From Eximiradius sp. (lineage in GTDB: Bacteria > Bacteroidota > Ignavibacteria > Kapaibacteriales > UBA2268): 64,000 bases of DNA. The notes under the pieces are model-generated. The model searched no databases. It saw only the letters and a list, made by a program, of their open reading frames with translations, and had not been told where the DNA came from. A program made the translations under genes and the position numbers. Below are positions 37,194 through 46,741 of the stretch, piece after piece (the stretch's first letter is position 1; each line of letters opens with the position of its first letter). Location of the stretch: positions 1 through 64,000 of the forward strand of contig CAKZLY010000013.1 of NCBI GenBank assembly GCA_937127445.1. Direction: 5' to 3'.

Positions 37194-37919
37194 TTGATAA
37201 CAGCTCTTCTTATAGGATTAATTGTAGGTTTTATTCTTGCTATGCCACCGGGTCCCATAGGCGTATTATCAATTAAGATGGGACTAAATAAAAAGATACG
37301 ACCTGCGATGTATGTCGCAATTGGTTCAGGAGTTGCTGACTTTATCATTTGCTTTATCGCAATTACTGCTGCTACTGCAGTTGTGCAAGCTTTACATAGT
37401 TTTTTAGATTGTCATCCTATTTATTCTATTTTGTTTCAGACAATTTTAATAATAGGCTTTTTAGCTTACGGATTATATAGTTTAAAAAGCAAATCTCAGT
37501 CTGACAAGCAAATTGAAGATGCCGATATAGAAAACAAAAACAACTTCGTTCGTCATTTCAAAGAAAAAGGACCGTTTCTGTTAGGCTTTGGGTTGGCAAT
37601 CGCAAATATTGCAAATCCGACTTTCTTGCCATCGATCGGGTATGTAGGCATTCAGGTTCAGAAGTTTGGTTTATTTGAAGTTACAACATTCAATAATTTT
37701 ATATATTCGATTGGTTTCGGGATAGGGAATTTTGTCTGGCTCTATACTTTATCGAATATTGTGTTCAGACTGAAAAGCAAGTTTTCAGATAATTTAATCA
37801 TTCGTGTCAAGCAATTTGCGGGAATAACATTTATTAGTTTCGGTGGAATATTAGGCTGGCGACTGTTATTTTTTACAAAATGGTCTGAAGTATTAAGACT
37901 TGTGATCACTTCCATCTGA
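37194..37919 (+). CDS. LysE/RhtB-like translocator
   Basis: ALLIGLIVGFILAMPPGPIGVLSIKMGLNKK; multi-pass; TTG start. Confidence 0.8.
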   Translation: MITALLIGLIVGFILAMPPGPIGVLSIKMGLNKKIRPAMYVAIGSGVADFIICFIAITAATAVVQALHSFLDCHPIYSILFQTILIIGFLAYGLYSLKSKSQSDKQIEDADIENKNNFVRHFKEKGPFLLGFGLAIANIANPTFLPSIGYVGIQVQKFGLFEVTTFNNFIYSIGFGIGNFVWLYTLSNIVFRLKSKFSDNLIIRVKQFAGITFISFGGILGWRLLFFTKWSEVLRLVITSI

Positions 37920-40900
37920 TAGAATTCTCTTGTAATCTATAAATAAGTGCCTTTCTTTAATATAATTAATCAATTTGTAATACACAGGTGAGTGCATTAA
38001 AATCTGTGCATTGCCAATAATAATTAGTTTTTCTTTGGCTCGGGTAATTGCAACATTCAGTTTGCGGTCGATAATTCTACCATTGAACGTCGAAATATTA
38101 GAAATCATATCAATTTCTACTTGCTTATTAACAGCAAAGGAAATAATAATTATTCGTCGCTCGGAACCTTGGAAACGCTCGACTGTATCGACATCAATTA
38201 TACGGGCAAGTTCACCCAGATTTTTATATATCTCGCTGCCCTGCAATCGGAAAGCAACAATTATTCCTATATCGGAATTATCAAGGCAGCTACCTGATTT
38301 TTGAGCAAGAGATTTTGCAATTTTAGAGGCAATTTCTGCTTCAATTTTGTTTGTTTTGCTGGAATTTGTTGTCGGCGTGTTAATAAAAATTATATCGTCG
38401 GCATTTAAAATCTCAAAATCGTCACAAAATTGTACTTCGGTGGGAATGCGATTTACAAAAGCAGAGAGTTGAAGTTTGTTTTCGTAGAACAGATAATTTG
38501 CTAAATTCATTATAGGTTGCTTCATTCGTGATTGATAGGAAAGCATACCGTAGAAATTATCCCAGCCATTCTTCTGTGCAATTTTTAGCAAGCGTTCAAA
38601 ATATGAAATGCTTAAATCTGACATTTCTATTTGCGAAAGTTCAGCGTCTTTGATTTTTGCACGTCCATTTTGCAATGGAACAACCGCAGGAAGTTGCTTT
38701 TCATCGCCAATAAGCACAAATTTTCTCACCTGCGTAATCAATGAATAAATATAAGCTTCTAAAATTTGGCTTGCTTCGTCGACTATTGCAATATCAAAAT
38801 TCTTTATTTGGAAAAGTTCGTTTGAAGTAAGAATTGATGAAATAGTACTGACAAAAACACGGCAACTTTTAATTTTCAGGAATAAATCCGAAAAACGAAG
38901 TTTTTCACCTAAAAATGCAATAGAATTTTCTTCAATTTCGGTCGCTTCTTTGCTACCAAGCCGCAAGAATGGAAAATCGGGCGATATTTTTTTAAGAGTA
39001 AGACAAATTTCATCAACAGCACGATTGGTGTATGCAACAAGCAATATATTCGAGTTTGTGTTCTCGAAGTAATATTTGACTAAAAAGCGAAGCAAATATG
39101 AGGTTTTTCCCACTCCGGGCGGTCCTTGGACAAGGAAATAATCGTTAGCTGCAATGATTTTTCTTAGCAACTGATTTTGTTCAGAAATAAGTTCGGAATA
39201 TGAAATTTCGGGATGCTGGTTAGATTGCGGTTTGTTCAGTCCAAGAAGAAGCGAACGTTTTTGCGGGGAGCACCTCAAAAGCGAGGACACAGATGAATAT
39301 AGATAGCCCGAAATTGCATCGCTTTGTTCTTGTTCGATTGTCCATTTATGATTGGTATCAAAATTAAAGTTAATAAGTTTGTTAATTAAACTTATGGTAA
39401 TTTCAGAATTAGAAATTGACGAAACAATACCTTTTAGCACCTGATTATTATTGTCAGAAGCAGCGTCAGAGTTTTGCTTTTTTAAAATGCAAAGGTCGCC
39501 TTTGCGAAGAATGTTAATTTTAGAACTAATTTCATTTTTTGCAAAAGTAAGATGCATTTTGATAAAATCAGATTTTTCAGGTATAAGCGAAAGATTTGCA
39601 ATGATTGTGCCTTTTTCGATTTTTTCTTCGATTGATTCAAGCCACTGAGATGAAACGCTGGTTGATCCAAATTCATCACCAATTTTGTTGTGAAAACTCA
39701 ATCGAACAATGAATCCAATCATATTGGCAATAAGTTTTTGTTCCAATTTCGAGATTGAATTGTAAAGCTGCTTGTACAGGTCGAAATCAGCAATAATGTA
39801 TGGTGGCAAATTCGAAGAATATGATTCATCTGAAAAAAATTTATGCAGTTGTATTTCAGGGTTATCGGCTATTTTTTTTAGAAGAATAGTAATAGCATTT
39901 CGGCAACGAATAATTTGCTGTTTAAGCAGCAAAGTATTTGGGACGTTACGAAGTTGGTTTTGGGCTGCTGCAATATAGAGTATGCTTGCGAAAACTGTTT
40001 TATCGCTAAAGTTTGCTTCGAGCAGTATAATATAGCACATAGCTTGAATAACATGGTTTTTCCAAATAGCAAGCGAATAGGATTTGTCGTAGTCTGCGTA
40101 GTATAAATTGGAATTTGGGGACTTCCCACTTTTCAGTTCCACAGCAAATAGTTCTTTTGAATTTTCGGCAAGCAAGTCCAAACGCCCGCTTATTCCATAT
40201 TCTGGGGCAATGAATGTAGGTTCTATATAAGCGCGATCATAGGAAATTTTTTGAACATTTTGCTTAATAATATCAAAAATATTGAGTAATTCGTAATATA
40301 GGTCCTTCAGCTCATCAATAGAACGAACTGCTGCAACTGACTGAATTGGCTTGCTTTTGAGTGCTTTCTGAAAGCATTCTTGATAGTTTGTCTGTTTATC
40401 AAGAATAAGTTCGTCAAATAGGGTATTAACAATATTTCCTTTTAACATTGCGGGGTTTGTAGTTCGCTCGCCAATTTTTTTGACAAAATAGAGAAAAGGA
40501 TTAAAGTCGTTTTGTGAAAAGCATTCAGCTATATCAGTAACATCGATTAAATAGTCAGGCTCGTAAACAACGAGAGAATAGCGATTTGTCTCGAAAATAT
40601 TTCCATTTTGCGAAAGATTATGAAATTGTAGAGTGGTGTTTTCAGAAAGTTCACTTTTGAGCGATTGCCAATGATGATTAAGTTTAACTTTAAATATTGT
40701 GCCGTCATCATTTTCCATAGTAAGCAAGCAGAAATCGCTTGCGTTATCAGTTTCTACATGTTTGACATAAGCTCGAAAGCTCGACTTTATGAAAGGATGG
40801 GATTTGGAGCGTTTGTCTGAAATTAGTTCAATATTAGTAAAATTTGCAAGTTGGCTATCTGGAAAGGCTAATTTTTGTTTGGCAACAAAATGGAGTATCA

Positions 40901-41216
40901 AAAATAAATTAGCAAAGTAGGTAAAGAAATGAATTTCAGTAATTTTGTCATTGTTCTTTCGCGATTGATTTGCTACGTATCGAACAAAGTGAATTCTTTT
41001 CGCAAGTTTGCTGTCGAAATTATTTTTTTTGATGATATAAATGATGCGTTGATAGAAGCTTGAAAAAATCTGCGAATTATCTTCATCTAATTTAATAAAA
41101 AAATCCTTGAACACTTTGAAAGCAGCAAGGATTTTTTGACGATTATTTAAATCAGTGCTAAGATAGATTTCGCTTATCCGTTCAAAACAGTATTTGGCAA
41201 AAGCGTTGTTTATCAT
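37893..41216 (-). CDS. Dna2-like fusion: PD-(D/E)XK (RecB-type) nuclease plus SF1B helicase
   Basis: Nuclease GISGRLDLLAENSKELFAVELKSGK and NHVIQAMCYIILL; helicase QGPPGVGKTS, VAYTNRAVDEI, IVDEASQ, GDEKQLPAVV, LSYQSRMKQPI, VDTVERFQGSERRIIIISF, LNVAITRAKEKLIIIG. Confidence 0.92.
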   Translation of the reverse strand: MINNAFAKYCFERISEIYLSTDLNNRQKILAAFKVFKDFFIKLDEDNSQIFSSFYQRIIYIIKKNNFDSKLAKRIHFVRYVANQSRKNNDKITEIHFFTYFANLFLILHFVAKQKLAFPDSQLANFTNIELISDKRSKSHPFIKSSFRAYVKHVETDNASDFCLLTMENDDGTIFKVKLNHHWQSLKSELSENTTLQFHNLSQNGNIFETNRYSLVVYEPDYLIDVTDIAECFSQNDFNPFLYFVKKIGERTTNPAMLKGNIVNTLFDELILDKQTNYQECFQKALKSKPIQSVAAVRSIDELKDLYYELLNIFDIIKQNVQKISYDRAYIEPTFIAPEYGISGRLDLLAENSKELFAVELKSGKSPNSNLYYADYDKSYSLAIWKNHVIQAMCYIILLEANFSDKTVFASILYIAAAQNQLRNVPNTLLLKQQIIRCRNAITILLKKIADNPEIQLHKFFSDESYSSNLPPYIIADFDLYKQLYNSISKLEQKLIANMIGFIVRLSFHNKIGDEFGSTSVSSQWLESIEEKIEKGTIIANLSLIPEKSDFIKMHLTFAKNEISSKINILRKGDLCILKKQNSDAASDNNNQVLKGIVSSISNSEITISLINKLINFNFDTNHKWTIEQEQSDAISGYLYSSVSSLLRCSPQKRSLLLGLNKPQSNQHPEISYSELISEQNQLLRKIIAANDYFLVQGPPGVGKTSYLLRFLVKYYFENTNSNILLVAYTNRAVDEICLTLKKISPDFPFLRLGSKEATEIEENSIAFLGEKLRFSDLFLKIKSCRVFVSTISSILTSNELFQIKNFDIAIVDEASQILEAYIYSLITQVRKFVLIGDEKQLPAVVPLQNGRAKIKDAELSQIEMSDLSISYFERLLKIAQKNGWDNFYGMLSYQSRMKQPIMNLANYLFYENKLQLSAFVNRIPTEVQFCDDFEILNADDIIFINTPTTNSSKTNKIEAEIASKIAKSLAQKSGSCLDNSDIGIIVAFRLQGSEIYKNLGELARIIDVDTVERFQGSERRIIIISFAVNKQVEIDMISNISTFNGRIIDRKLNVAITRAKEKLIIIGNAQILMHSPVYYKLINYIKERHLFIDYKRILSDGSDHKS

Positions 41217-42910
41217 TCATCGGGTCTAATGTCTCTAATAGAAATTTGTGGTGATTTTTGCCCATTCATATTATGGGTTTCGAGATTGTAAATAATAGAA
41301 AACGATTTGCCACCGGTGCAAAGATGAATTTTATGAGCAAGATTTGGACCGATGGCATCGATGACAAAGTTATTTTGAATAGCCCGGAATTTGATGCTAT
41401 TGCTACCAACAATTTTAACGCCGTTTAGCGATTTTACGCCACGAGTAAAGAAATAAGGCTTGTTGTTAATAAAGCCGAATGGAGCAAATTTATTTAGAAT
41501 TTTTAAAAATTGCGGGGAAAGCTCATTGAATTGAAGTTCGGCATCAATTTCAATTTTCGGCACAAGCATATCCTCAGTAATAAATTGGTGAGCAATTTCG
41601 TCGAGAGCATCGCGGAAAGCAAGAATATTTTCGATTTTAAGCGATAGTCCGGCAGCGTGTTTATGCCCGCCGAATTCAATTAGAAGATGTTCGCACTTTT
41701 TCAGAGCAGAGTGAATATCAAAATTGTTTATGCTGCGGGCAGAACCTTTGGCAATACCATCGATAGTAGTCAGAAGTACGGTCGGAAGGTGGAATTTATC
41801 CACAAGTCGCGAAGCAACGATACCGATGACACCAGCGTGCCAGTTAGGGCCGTGGATAACTAAACTGCGTCTATCTTTTTCGGCAATAAGTTGTTCAGCA
41901 ATTGGCACAGCTTCGTCGAAAGTTTGTTGATCGAAGAGGCGGCGTTTGCGATTCTCGTCTTCGAGCATTTGAGCAATACGGAAAGAAGCATATTCATCTT
42001 GTTGTATCATCATTTCGACGGAACGGCGCGGATCGCCGAGGCGTCCGGCGGCATTAATCAAAGGAGCAATTGCATAAACAATGTTTGATGCAGTGATATG
42101 CCCTAACTTCAAGCCGGTGCAATAGATAAGCCCCTTGATGCCCGGACGTGGTTCTGTATTAAGCTGCTGCAAACCGTAATAAACCATTATACGGTTTTCA
42201 CCGATAAGCGGCACCATATCAGCAGCGGAGGCAATAGCAACGAAGTCAAGGTATTTGTAGGCTATTTCAGGTTTACCAATTTCTTGCGAAATAGCTTGAA
42301 TAAACTTAAAAGAAACCCCACAGGCAGCCAGAGGCTTAAAAGGATATTCGCAGCCAGGAATAAGTGGGTCTAAAATAGCAAAAACATCCGGAAGTTCATC
42401 GCCGGGCTCGTGGTGGTCACAAATAATTGTGTCTAAGCCACTTTCGTTAGCATAGCGAAGGGCACTATAAGAAGTAATACCGACGTCAACTGTAATTAAT
42501 ATTTTAGAATTTTTCTGGCGGGCTAAATCAATACTTTTTTTAGAAAGACCATAGCCATCTTCGAAGCGATCAGGGATATAATAATCAACGTGTACCCCTA
42601 TCTCCCTTAGGAAGAGGCACACCATAGACGCACTTGCAGTACCATCAACATCGTAATCACCGTGAACCCAAATCTGCTCACCATTATCTCGTGCTTTCAG
42701 AATTCTCTCGACTGCTTTTCTCATATCCCTCATAATAAAAGGGTCGTGAAGCTTATCGAGAGATGGCTCGAAGAAGCTTTCAGCTTCTTCTGCCGTTTTC
42801 AAATTTCTTGCAACAAGAACGCGTGCCAGACTAACCGGTATCTTTAATTGCTTTGCTAAATAATGTACTGCTGTATCGTCTTCATTCTTAAAGGTCCAAC
42901 GATATTTCAA
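41213..42910 (-). CDS. recJ: Single-stranded-DNA-specific exonuclease RecJ
   Basis: VHGDYDVDGTASASMV, DHHEPGDELPD, APLINAAGRLGDP, GGHKHAAGLS. Confidence 0.96.
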   Translation of the reverse strand: MKYRWTFKNEDDTAVHYLAKQLKIPVSLARVLVARNLKTAEEAESFFEPSLDKLHDPFIMRDMRKAVERILKARDNGEQIWVHGDYDVDGTASASMVCLFLREIGVHVDYYIPDRFEDGYGLSKKSIDLARQKNSKILITVDVGITSYSALRYANESGLDTIICDHHEPGDELPDVFAILDPLIPGCEYPFKPLAACGVSFKFIQAISQEIGKPEIAYKYLDFVAIASAADMVPLIGENRIMVYYGLQQLNTEPRPGIKGLIYCTGLKLGHITASNIVYAIAPLINAAGRLGDPRRSVEMMIQQDEYASFRIAQMLEDENRKRRLFDQQTFDEAVPIAEQLIAEKDRRSLVIHGPNWHAGVIGIVASRLVDKFHLPTVLLTTIDGIAKGSARSINNFDIHSALKKCEHLLIEFGGHKHAAGLSLKIENILAFRDALDEIAHQFITEDMLVPKIEIDAELQFNELSPQFLKILNKFAPFGFINNKPYFFTRGVKSLNGVKIVGSNSIKFRAIQNNFVIDAIGPNLAHKIHLCTGGKSFSIIYNLETHNMNGQKSPQISIRDIRPDE

Positions 42911-43150
42911 TTTTAACCATATTATTTACTCAATTAATTCAAAATTAATAAAATATACCTAAAAATCAAAATAGTATGTGTAATTTTTTACACAGTTTTC
43001 AATATCAAACAAAAATATTACAAAAAATTAATTATATTTATATTTAAAATTAATAAACGTTTAATTATTAATTAATTTCATTTAGCTGAAAAAATATTAT
43101 TAAAGAGTTTAGATAAATTAATGAAAAAAAGCAGGAATAAATATTGCAAA

Positions 43151-43176
43151 TTGCCCCGCTCTTTTTGGCGGGGCAA
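43151..43176 (-). terminator. Strong hairpin downstream of pyrB
   Basis: TTGCCCCGC-TCTTTTTG-GCGGGGCAA, 4 bp beyond the stop; weak T-run on the minus strand. Confidence 0.6.
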
Positions 43177-43180
43177 AGTA

Positions 43181-44089
43181 TTATTTATCGAAAATCATCG
43201 TTAGGAGCGCCATTCGCACGTACAAGCCGTTTTCAGCTTGGCGGAAATATGCTGCTCGCGGGTCCGCATCCACCGAATGGTCTATTTCTACAGAACGCGG
43301 GAGCGGATGCATAATGATTGAATTGTATTTCATTCTTTGCAAAACATCTAAATTTATGTTGTATTGAGATAAGTCAACATGCTTGTTTTCGAGACGTTCG
43401 CGTTCAATACGGGTTTGATAAACAACGTCGACTTTGCCGATAATATCGCCAATATTATCCAAAAGTTGGTAATTTACACCTTTTTCGTCCAAATGCTCTA
43501 ATATGTCGGGCTTAATCTGAATTTCTTTTGGAGCCACAAAATATAGTTTCACTCGCTCGAATTTGCTCAAAAGATAAGCCAACGAACGAACTGTTCGCCC
43601 ATAATCGAGCGCACCAACAAATGCTACGGACAGCCCGTCGAGCGTTTTGCATTCGTTATAGATAGTATAAAGGTCGAGCAAAGCTTGGGTTGGGTGCTGA
43701 CCGCCGGAACCATCACCAGCATTGATAATAGGCACCGACGAGATAGCCGCAGCACGTTTTGCACCGCCTTCCTCGTGATGCCGCAAAACAATAGCATCGC
43801 AATAGTTTGCGATTATACGAATTGTGTCTTCTAAACGTTCGCCCTCGATTTCTGATGAAAATTCCATTGCTTGCTCGGTGGACAGAACTTTGCCACCCAA
43901 CCGAAACATAGCAGATTCAAACGAAAAACGAGTACGAGTAGACGGCTTGTAGAAAAGCGAAGCCATAATTTTATTCTCGTAGTCGCGAGTACCACCACGA
44001 GCAACGATTTTTTTCATCAGCTCGGTTCGTTCGAACAATTCGAGGATTTTTGGGACGGTGAACTGCTGGGATTCTACAATATGACGCAT
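43181..44089 (-). CDS. pyrB: Aspartate carbamoyltransferase catalytic subunit
   Basis: KPSTRTRFSFESAM, GSGGQHPTQALLDLYTI, DYGRTVRSL, HPLPRSVEIDHSVDADPRAAYFRQAENGLYVRMALL; ATG at 44089 preferred. Confidence 0.93.
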   Translation of the reverse strand: MRHIVESQQFTVPKILELFERTELMKKIVARGGTRDYENKIMASLFYKPSTRTRFSFESAMFRLGGKVLSTEQAMEFSSEIEGERLEDTIRIIANYCDAIVLRHHEEGGAKRAAAISSVPIINAGDGSGGQHPTQALLDLYTIYNECKTLDGLSVAFVGALDYGRTVRSLAYLLSKFERVKLYFVAPKEIQIKPDILEHLDEKGVNYQLLDNIGDIIGKVDVVYQTRIERERLENKHVDLSQYNINLDVLQRMKYNSIIMHPLPRSVEIDHSVDADPRAAYFRQAENGLYVRMALLTMIFDK

Positions 44090-44132
44090 ATATTTTTCCT
44101 TGAAGTAGTTTTTGCAAATATAAGAAAAAAAA

Positions 44133-45074
44133 TTAATTAGAAACGTGTGTTCCTGCTTTTTCTTCGAGAGCATCCATCAAGCATTCGAAAGATGTAATGA
44201 TAGCCTTTTGTCCACCATTTTTAATAAATCGAATCACAGATTCAACTTTTGGCCCCATACTACCAGCGGGGAAATGCCCTTCGTCGTAGTATTTTTGCAG
44301 TTCGTCAGTTGTTGCATAACGCAGACCTTTCATATCGGTTTTTTTATAATTAACATAAACTTGGTCCGCATCAGTAGAAATAATGAATAAATCTACGTTT
44401 AGTCCATTAGCAAGCAAAGCAGAGGAACGGTCTTTGTCGATGACAGCCTCACAGCCGACAATAGAGCCATCTTCACGCTTGACAACGGGAATACCACCGC
44501 CACCGAGAGCAATTGTAATAATATCCAAATTAATAATTTTCTTTATCACTTCTAATTGAAGCACTTCCATAGGTTCAGGCGATGGGACAACACGTCTATA
44601 GCCACGGGCAGCATCTTCGACAATGTCCCAGCCTAATTTTTCTTTCTTCTCCTGTGCAACTTCTTTTGAATAGAAAGGTCCAATTGGTTTGGTAGGTTTT
44701 TGGAAAGCCGGGTCGCTTGGGTCGACGGCAACCATAGTAGGCACAACGGTAACTAATTTATTTAAGCCGAGCAATCGCAATTCGTGCTCCAAAGCGGTTT
44801 GAAGCATATAACCAATTTCACTTTGAGTAGTAGCGACGCACATATCGAGTGTATGAGTATAAACTTCGCCGGCGGCGCGCTCTGAACGAATCAGAGCGGC
44901 GCCAGCCTGCGGACCGTTGCCGTGAGTGATAACCACACGCCAGCCCATTTTTATCATTTGGGCGATAGATTTTGCAGTTGCGTGTGCATTAGCAAGTTGT
45001 TCTTCGATAGTGCCGCGCTCCCCAGCTCTAATTAAAGAATTGCCGCCAATGGCAATCAAAGCTGTATAAGCCAC
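44133..45074 (-). CDS. arcC: Carbamate kinase
   Basis: ALIAIGGNSLIRAG, VITHGNGPQAGAALIRSE, ALGGGGIPVV, EAVIDKDRSSALLA, FPAGSMGPKVESVIRFI; GTG start. Confidence 0.96.
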   Translation of the reverse strand: MAYTALIAIGGNSLIRAGERGTIEEQLANAHATAKSIAQMIKMGWRVVITHGNGPQAGAALIRSERAAGEVYTHTLDMCVATTQSEIGYMLQTALEHELRLLGLNKLVTVVPTMVAVDPSDPAFQKPTKPIGPFYSKEVAQEKKEKLGWDIVEDAARGYRRVVPSPEPMEVLQLEVIKKIINLDIITIALGGGGIPVVKREDGSIVGCEAVIDKDRSSALLANGLNVDLFIISTDADQVYVNYKKTDMKGLRYATTDELQKYYDEGHFPAGSMGPKVESVIRFIKNGGQKAIITSFECLMDALEEKAGTHVSN

Positions 45075-45086
45075 GATAAACTCCTT

Positions 45087-46004
45087 TTACTTTTTCATTA
45101 ATTGATACATAATTGCTTTTTGAGCGTGGAGACGGTTTTCAGCTTCGTCGAAAACAACTGAATATGGAGCATCGATAACTTCGTCTGTAACTTCGTCGCC
45201 GCGATGAGCAGGCAAGCAATGCATAAATATAGCATCATCTTTTGCATGTTTCATAAGTTCAGCATTAACCTGGAAAGGCATAAATATCTGGCGGCGTTTT
45301 GCAGTTTCTGCTTCCTGACCCATAGATGCCCAAACGTCAGTATAAACAACGTCTGCACCTTTGACGCCTTCTTGTGGTGAATGAACAACTTCAATTTTTG
45401 CGCCAGTTGCTTTTGCAGCTTCCGAAGCTTCCTGGAAAGCAATCAAGTTCGGCTCGAAGCCTTTCGGGCAAGCGATAGTAACATTGACGCCAAGACGAGC
45501 ACCAGCATCCATGAGCGAGTGAGCAACATTATTGCCATCACCGACATAGCAAAGTTTCAAACCTTCGAATTTTCCTTTGTGTTCTAAAATTGTAAGGAAG
45601 TCTGCCATAGCTTGGCAAGGATGTGAATAGTCCGTAAGACCGTTGATGATAGGAATTCTTGCGTAGCGGGCGAAATTTTCAACAATATCGTGTCCGAAAG
45701 TGCGGATCATCACACCTTGTACCATACGTTCCAAATTTTTTGCAACGTCGTAAACAGATTCACGTTTGCCTAAATTTATTTCGTTTGGCGAAAGATACAA
45801 GGAATATCCACCGAGTTGCTGGATACCAACGTCGAAACTTGTGCGAGTACGAAGCGATGGCTTTTCGAAAATCAGAGCAAGAGTTTCGCCTTCTAATGCT
45901 TTCGAATATTTTTTACGGTCTTTTTTCATATCTTTTGCTAATTCGAAAGAAGCCAGAATTTCATCTGTTGTAAAATCCAAAACTGAAAGGAAGTCTTTTT
46001 TCAT
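45087..46004 (-). CDS. argF: Ornithine carbamoyltransferase
   Basis: KPSLRTRTSFDVGIQQLGG, LTDYSHPCQAMADFLT, DVWASMGQE, MHCLPAHRGDEVTDEVID. Confidence 0.94.
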   Translation of the reverse strand: MKKDFLSVLDFTTDEILASFELAKDMKKDRKKYSKALEGETLALIFEKPSLRTRTSFDVGIQQLGGYSLYLSPNEINLGKRESVYDVAKNLERMVQGVMIRTFGHDIVENFARYARIPIINGLTDYSHPCQAMADFLTILEHKGKFEGLKLCYVGDGNNVAHSLMDAGARLGVNVTIACPKGFEPNLIAFQEASEAAKATGAKIEVVHSPQEGVKGADVVYTDVWASMGQEAETAKRRQIFMPFQVNAELMKHAKDDAIFMHCLPAHRGDEVTDEVIDAPYSVVFDEAENRLHAQKAIMYQLMKK

Positions 46005-46126
46005 AATTATCTCCTAAAAACAAAAATTAAACAAAAATGTATGAGAAGAAAGGTTCTATCAAACGGGAGCATCAGTTTGGTAGTGCCGAAACTGCAATAT
46101 TTTGCCAGCACGAGATGTGGGAAGAG

Positions 46127-46161
46127 AAAAGGGCGGTCTGGAAATTCTTCGCCGCTCTTTT
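46127..46161. terminator. Possible hairpin terminator
   Basis: AAAAGGGCGG...CCGCTCTTTT inverted repeat with one G-U position. Confidence 0.45.
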
Positions 46162-46269
46162 GTACTAAAATGACAATATGATATTTTTAATGTATACATT
46201 TATCCAATAATGCATTAAAATACAAAGATAATAAAAAAAAAAGAGATAAAAAAGATGGCGTTAAAAAAA

Positions 46270-46303
46270 AAGCACAATTTCAGTTTTCAGTGAAAATGTG
46301 CTT
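46270..46303 (-). terminator. Rho-independent terminator downstream of the HIT protein gene
   Basis: AAGCACAATTTCA...TGAAAATGTGCTT stem (one mismatch), followed on the minus strand by a T-run. Confidence 0.8.
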
Positions 46304-46325
46304 CATAAAAATATTATATTAATCA

Positions 46326-46667
46326 TCATCCAGGTGGCCATAGAAGCTGGCGCCCACCAAGCAAATGACAATGCAGATGGAAAACAGTTTGGCCAGCGTC
46401 TTTGTTGCAATTCATAACGAGTCGATAACCAGATTGGTCAATTCCCATTTCTTTCGCAATTTTTTTTGCAGCAATGAATATTTTGCCAATTAGCTCAGCA
46501 TCTTCTATTTCAATATCATTTATAGTCGGTATTGGCTTTTTGGGAATAATAAGAATATGAATTGGTGCTTTGGGGTCGATGTCTCGAAAAGCGACGATAT
46601 CGTCGTCTTCGTAGACTATATCGGCAGGGATTTCGCGTTTGATGATTTTTCCAAAAATTGTATCCAT
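46326..46667 (-). CDS. Histidine triad (HIT/HinT) family protein
   Basis: IFGKIIKREIPADIVYEDD, HILIIPKKPI, AGQTVFHLHCHLLGGRQLLWPPG. Confidence 0.95.
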   Translation of the reverse strand: MDTIFGKIIKREIPADIVYEDDDIVAFRDIDPKAPIHILIIPKKPIPTINDIEIEDAELIGKIFIAAKKIAKEMGIDQSGYRLVMNCNKDAGQTVFHLHCHLLGGRQLLWPPG

Positions 46668-46693
46668 AATTGAACTCCTTGATTTCAAATAAA

Positions 46694-46727
46694 AAAGAAG
46701 ATGCCTGCATAAGCAAGCATCTTCTTT
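46694..46727 (-). terminator. Hairpin terminator downstream of the 1607-aa ORF
   Basis: Perfect 11-bp stem AAAGAAGATGC / GCATCTTCTTT, T-run on the minus strand. Confidence 0.75.
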
Positions 46728-46741
46728 CGCAATAGAAATCA

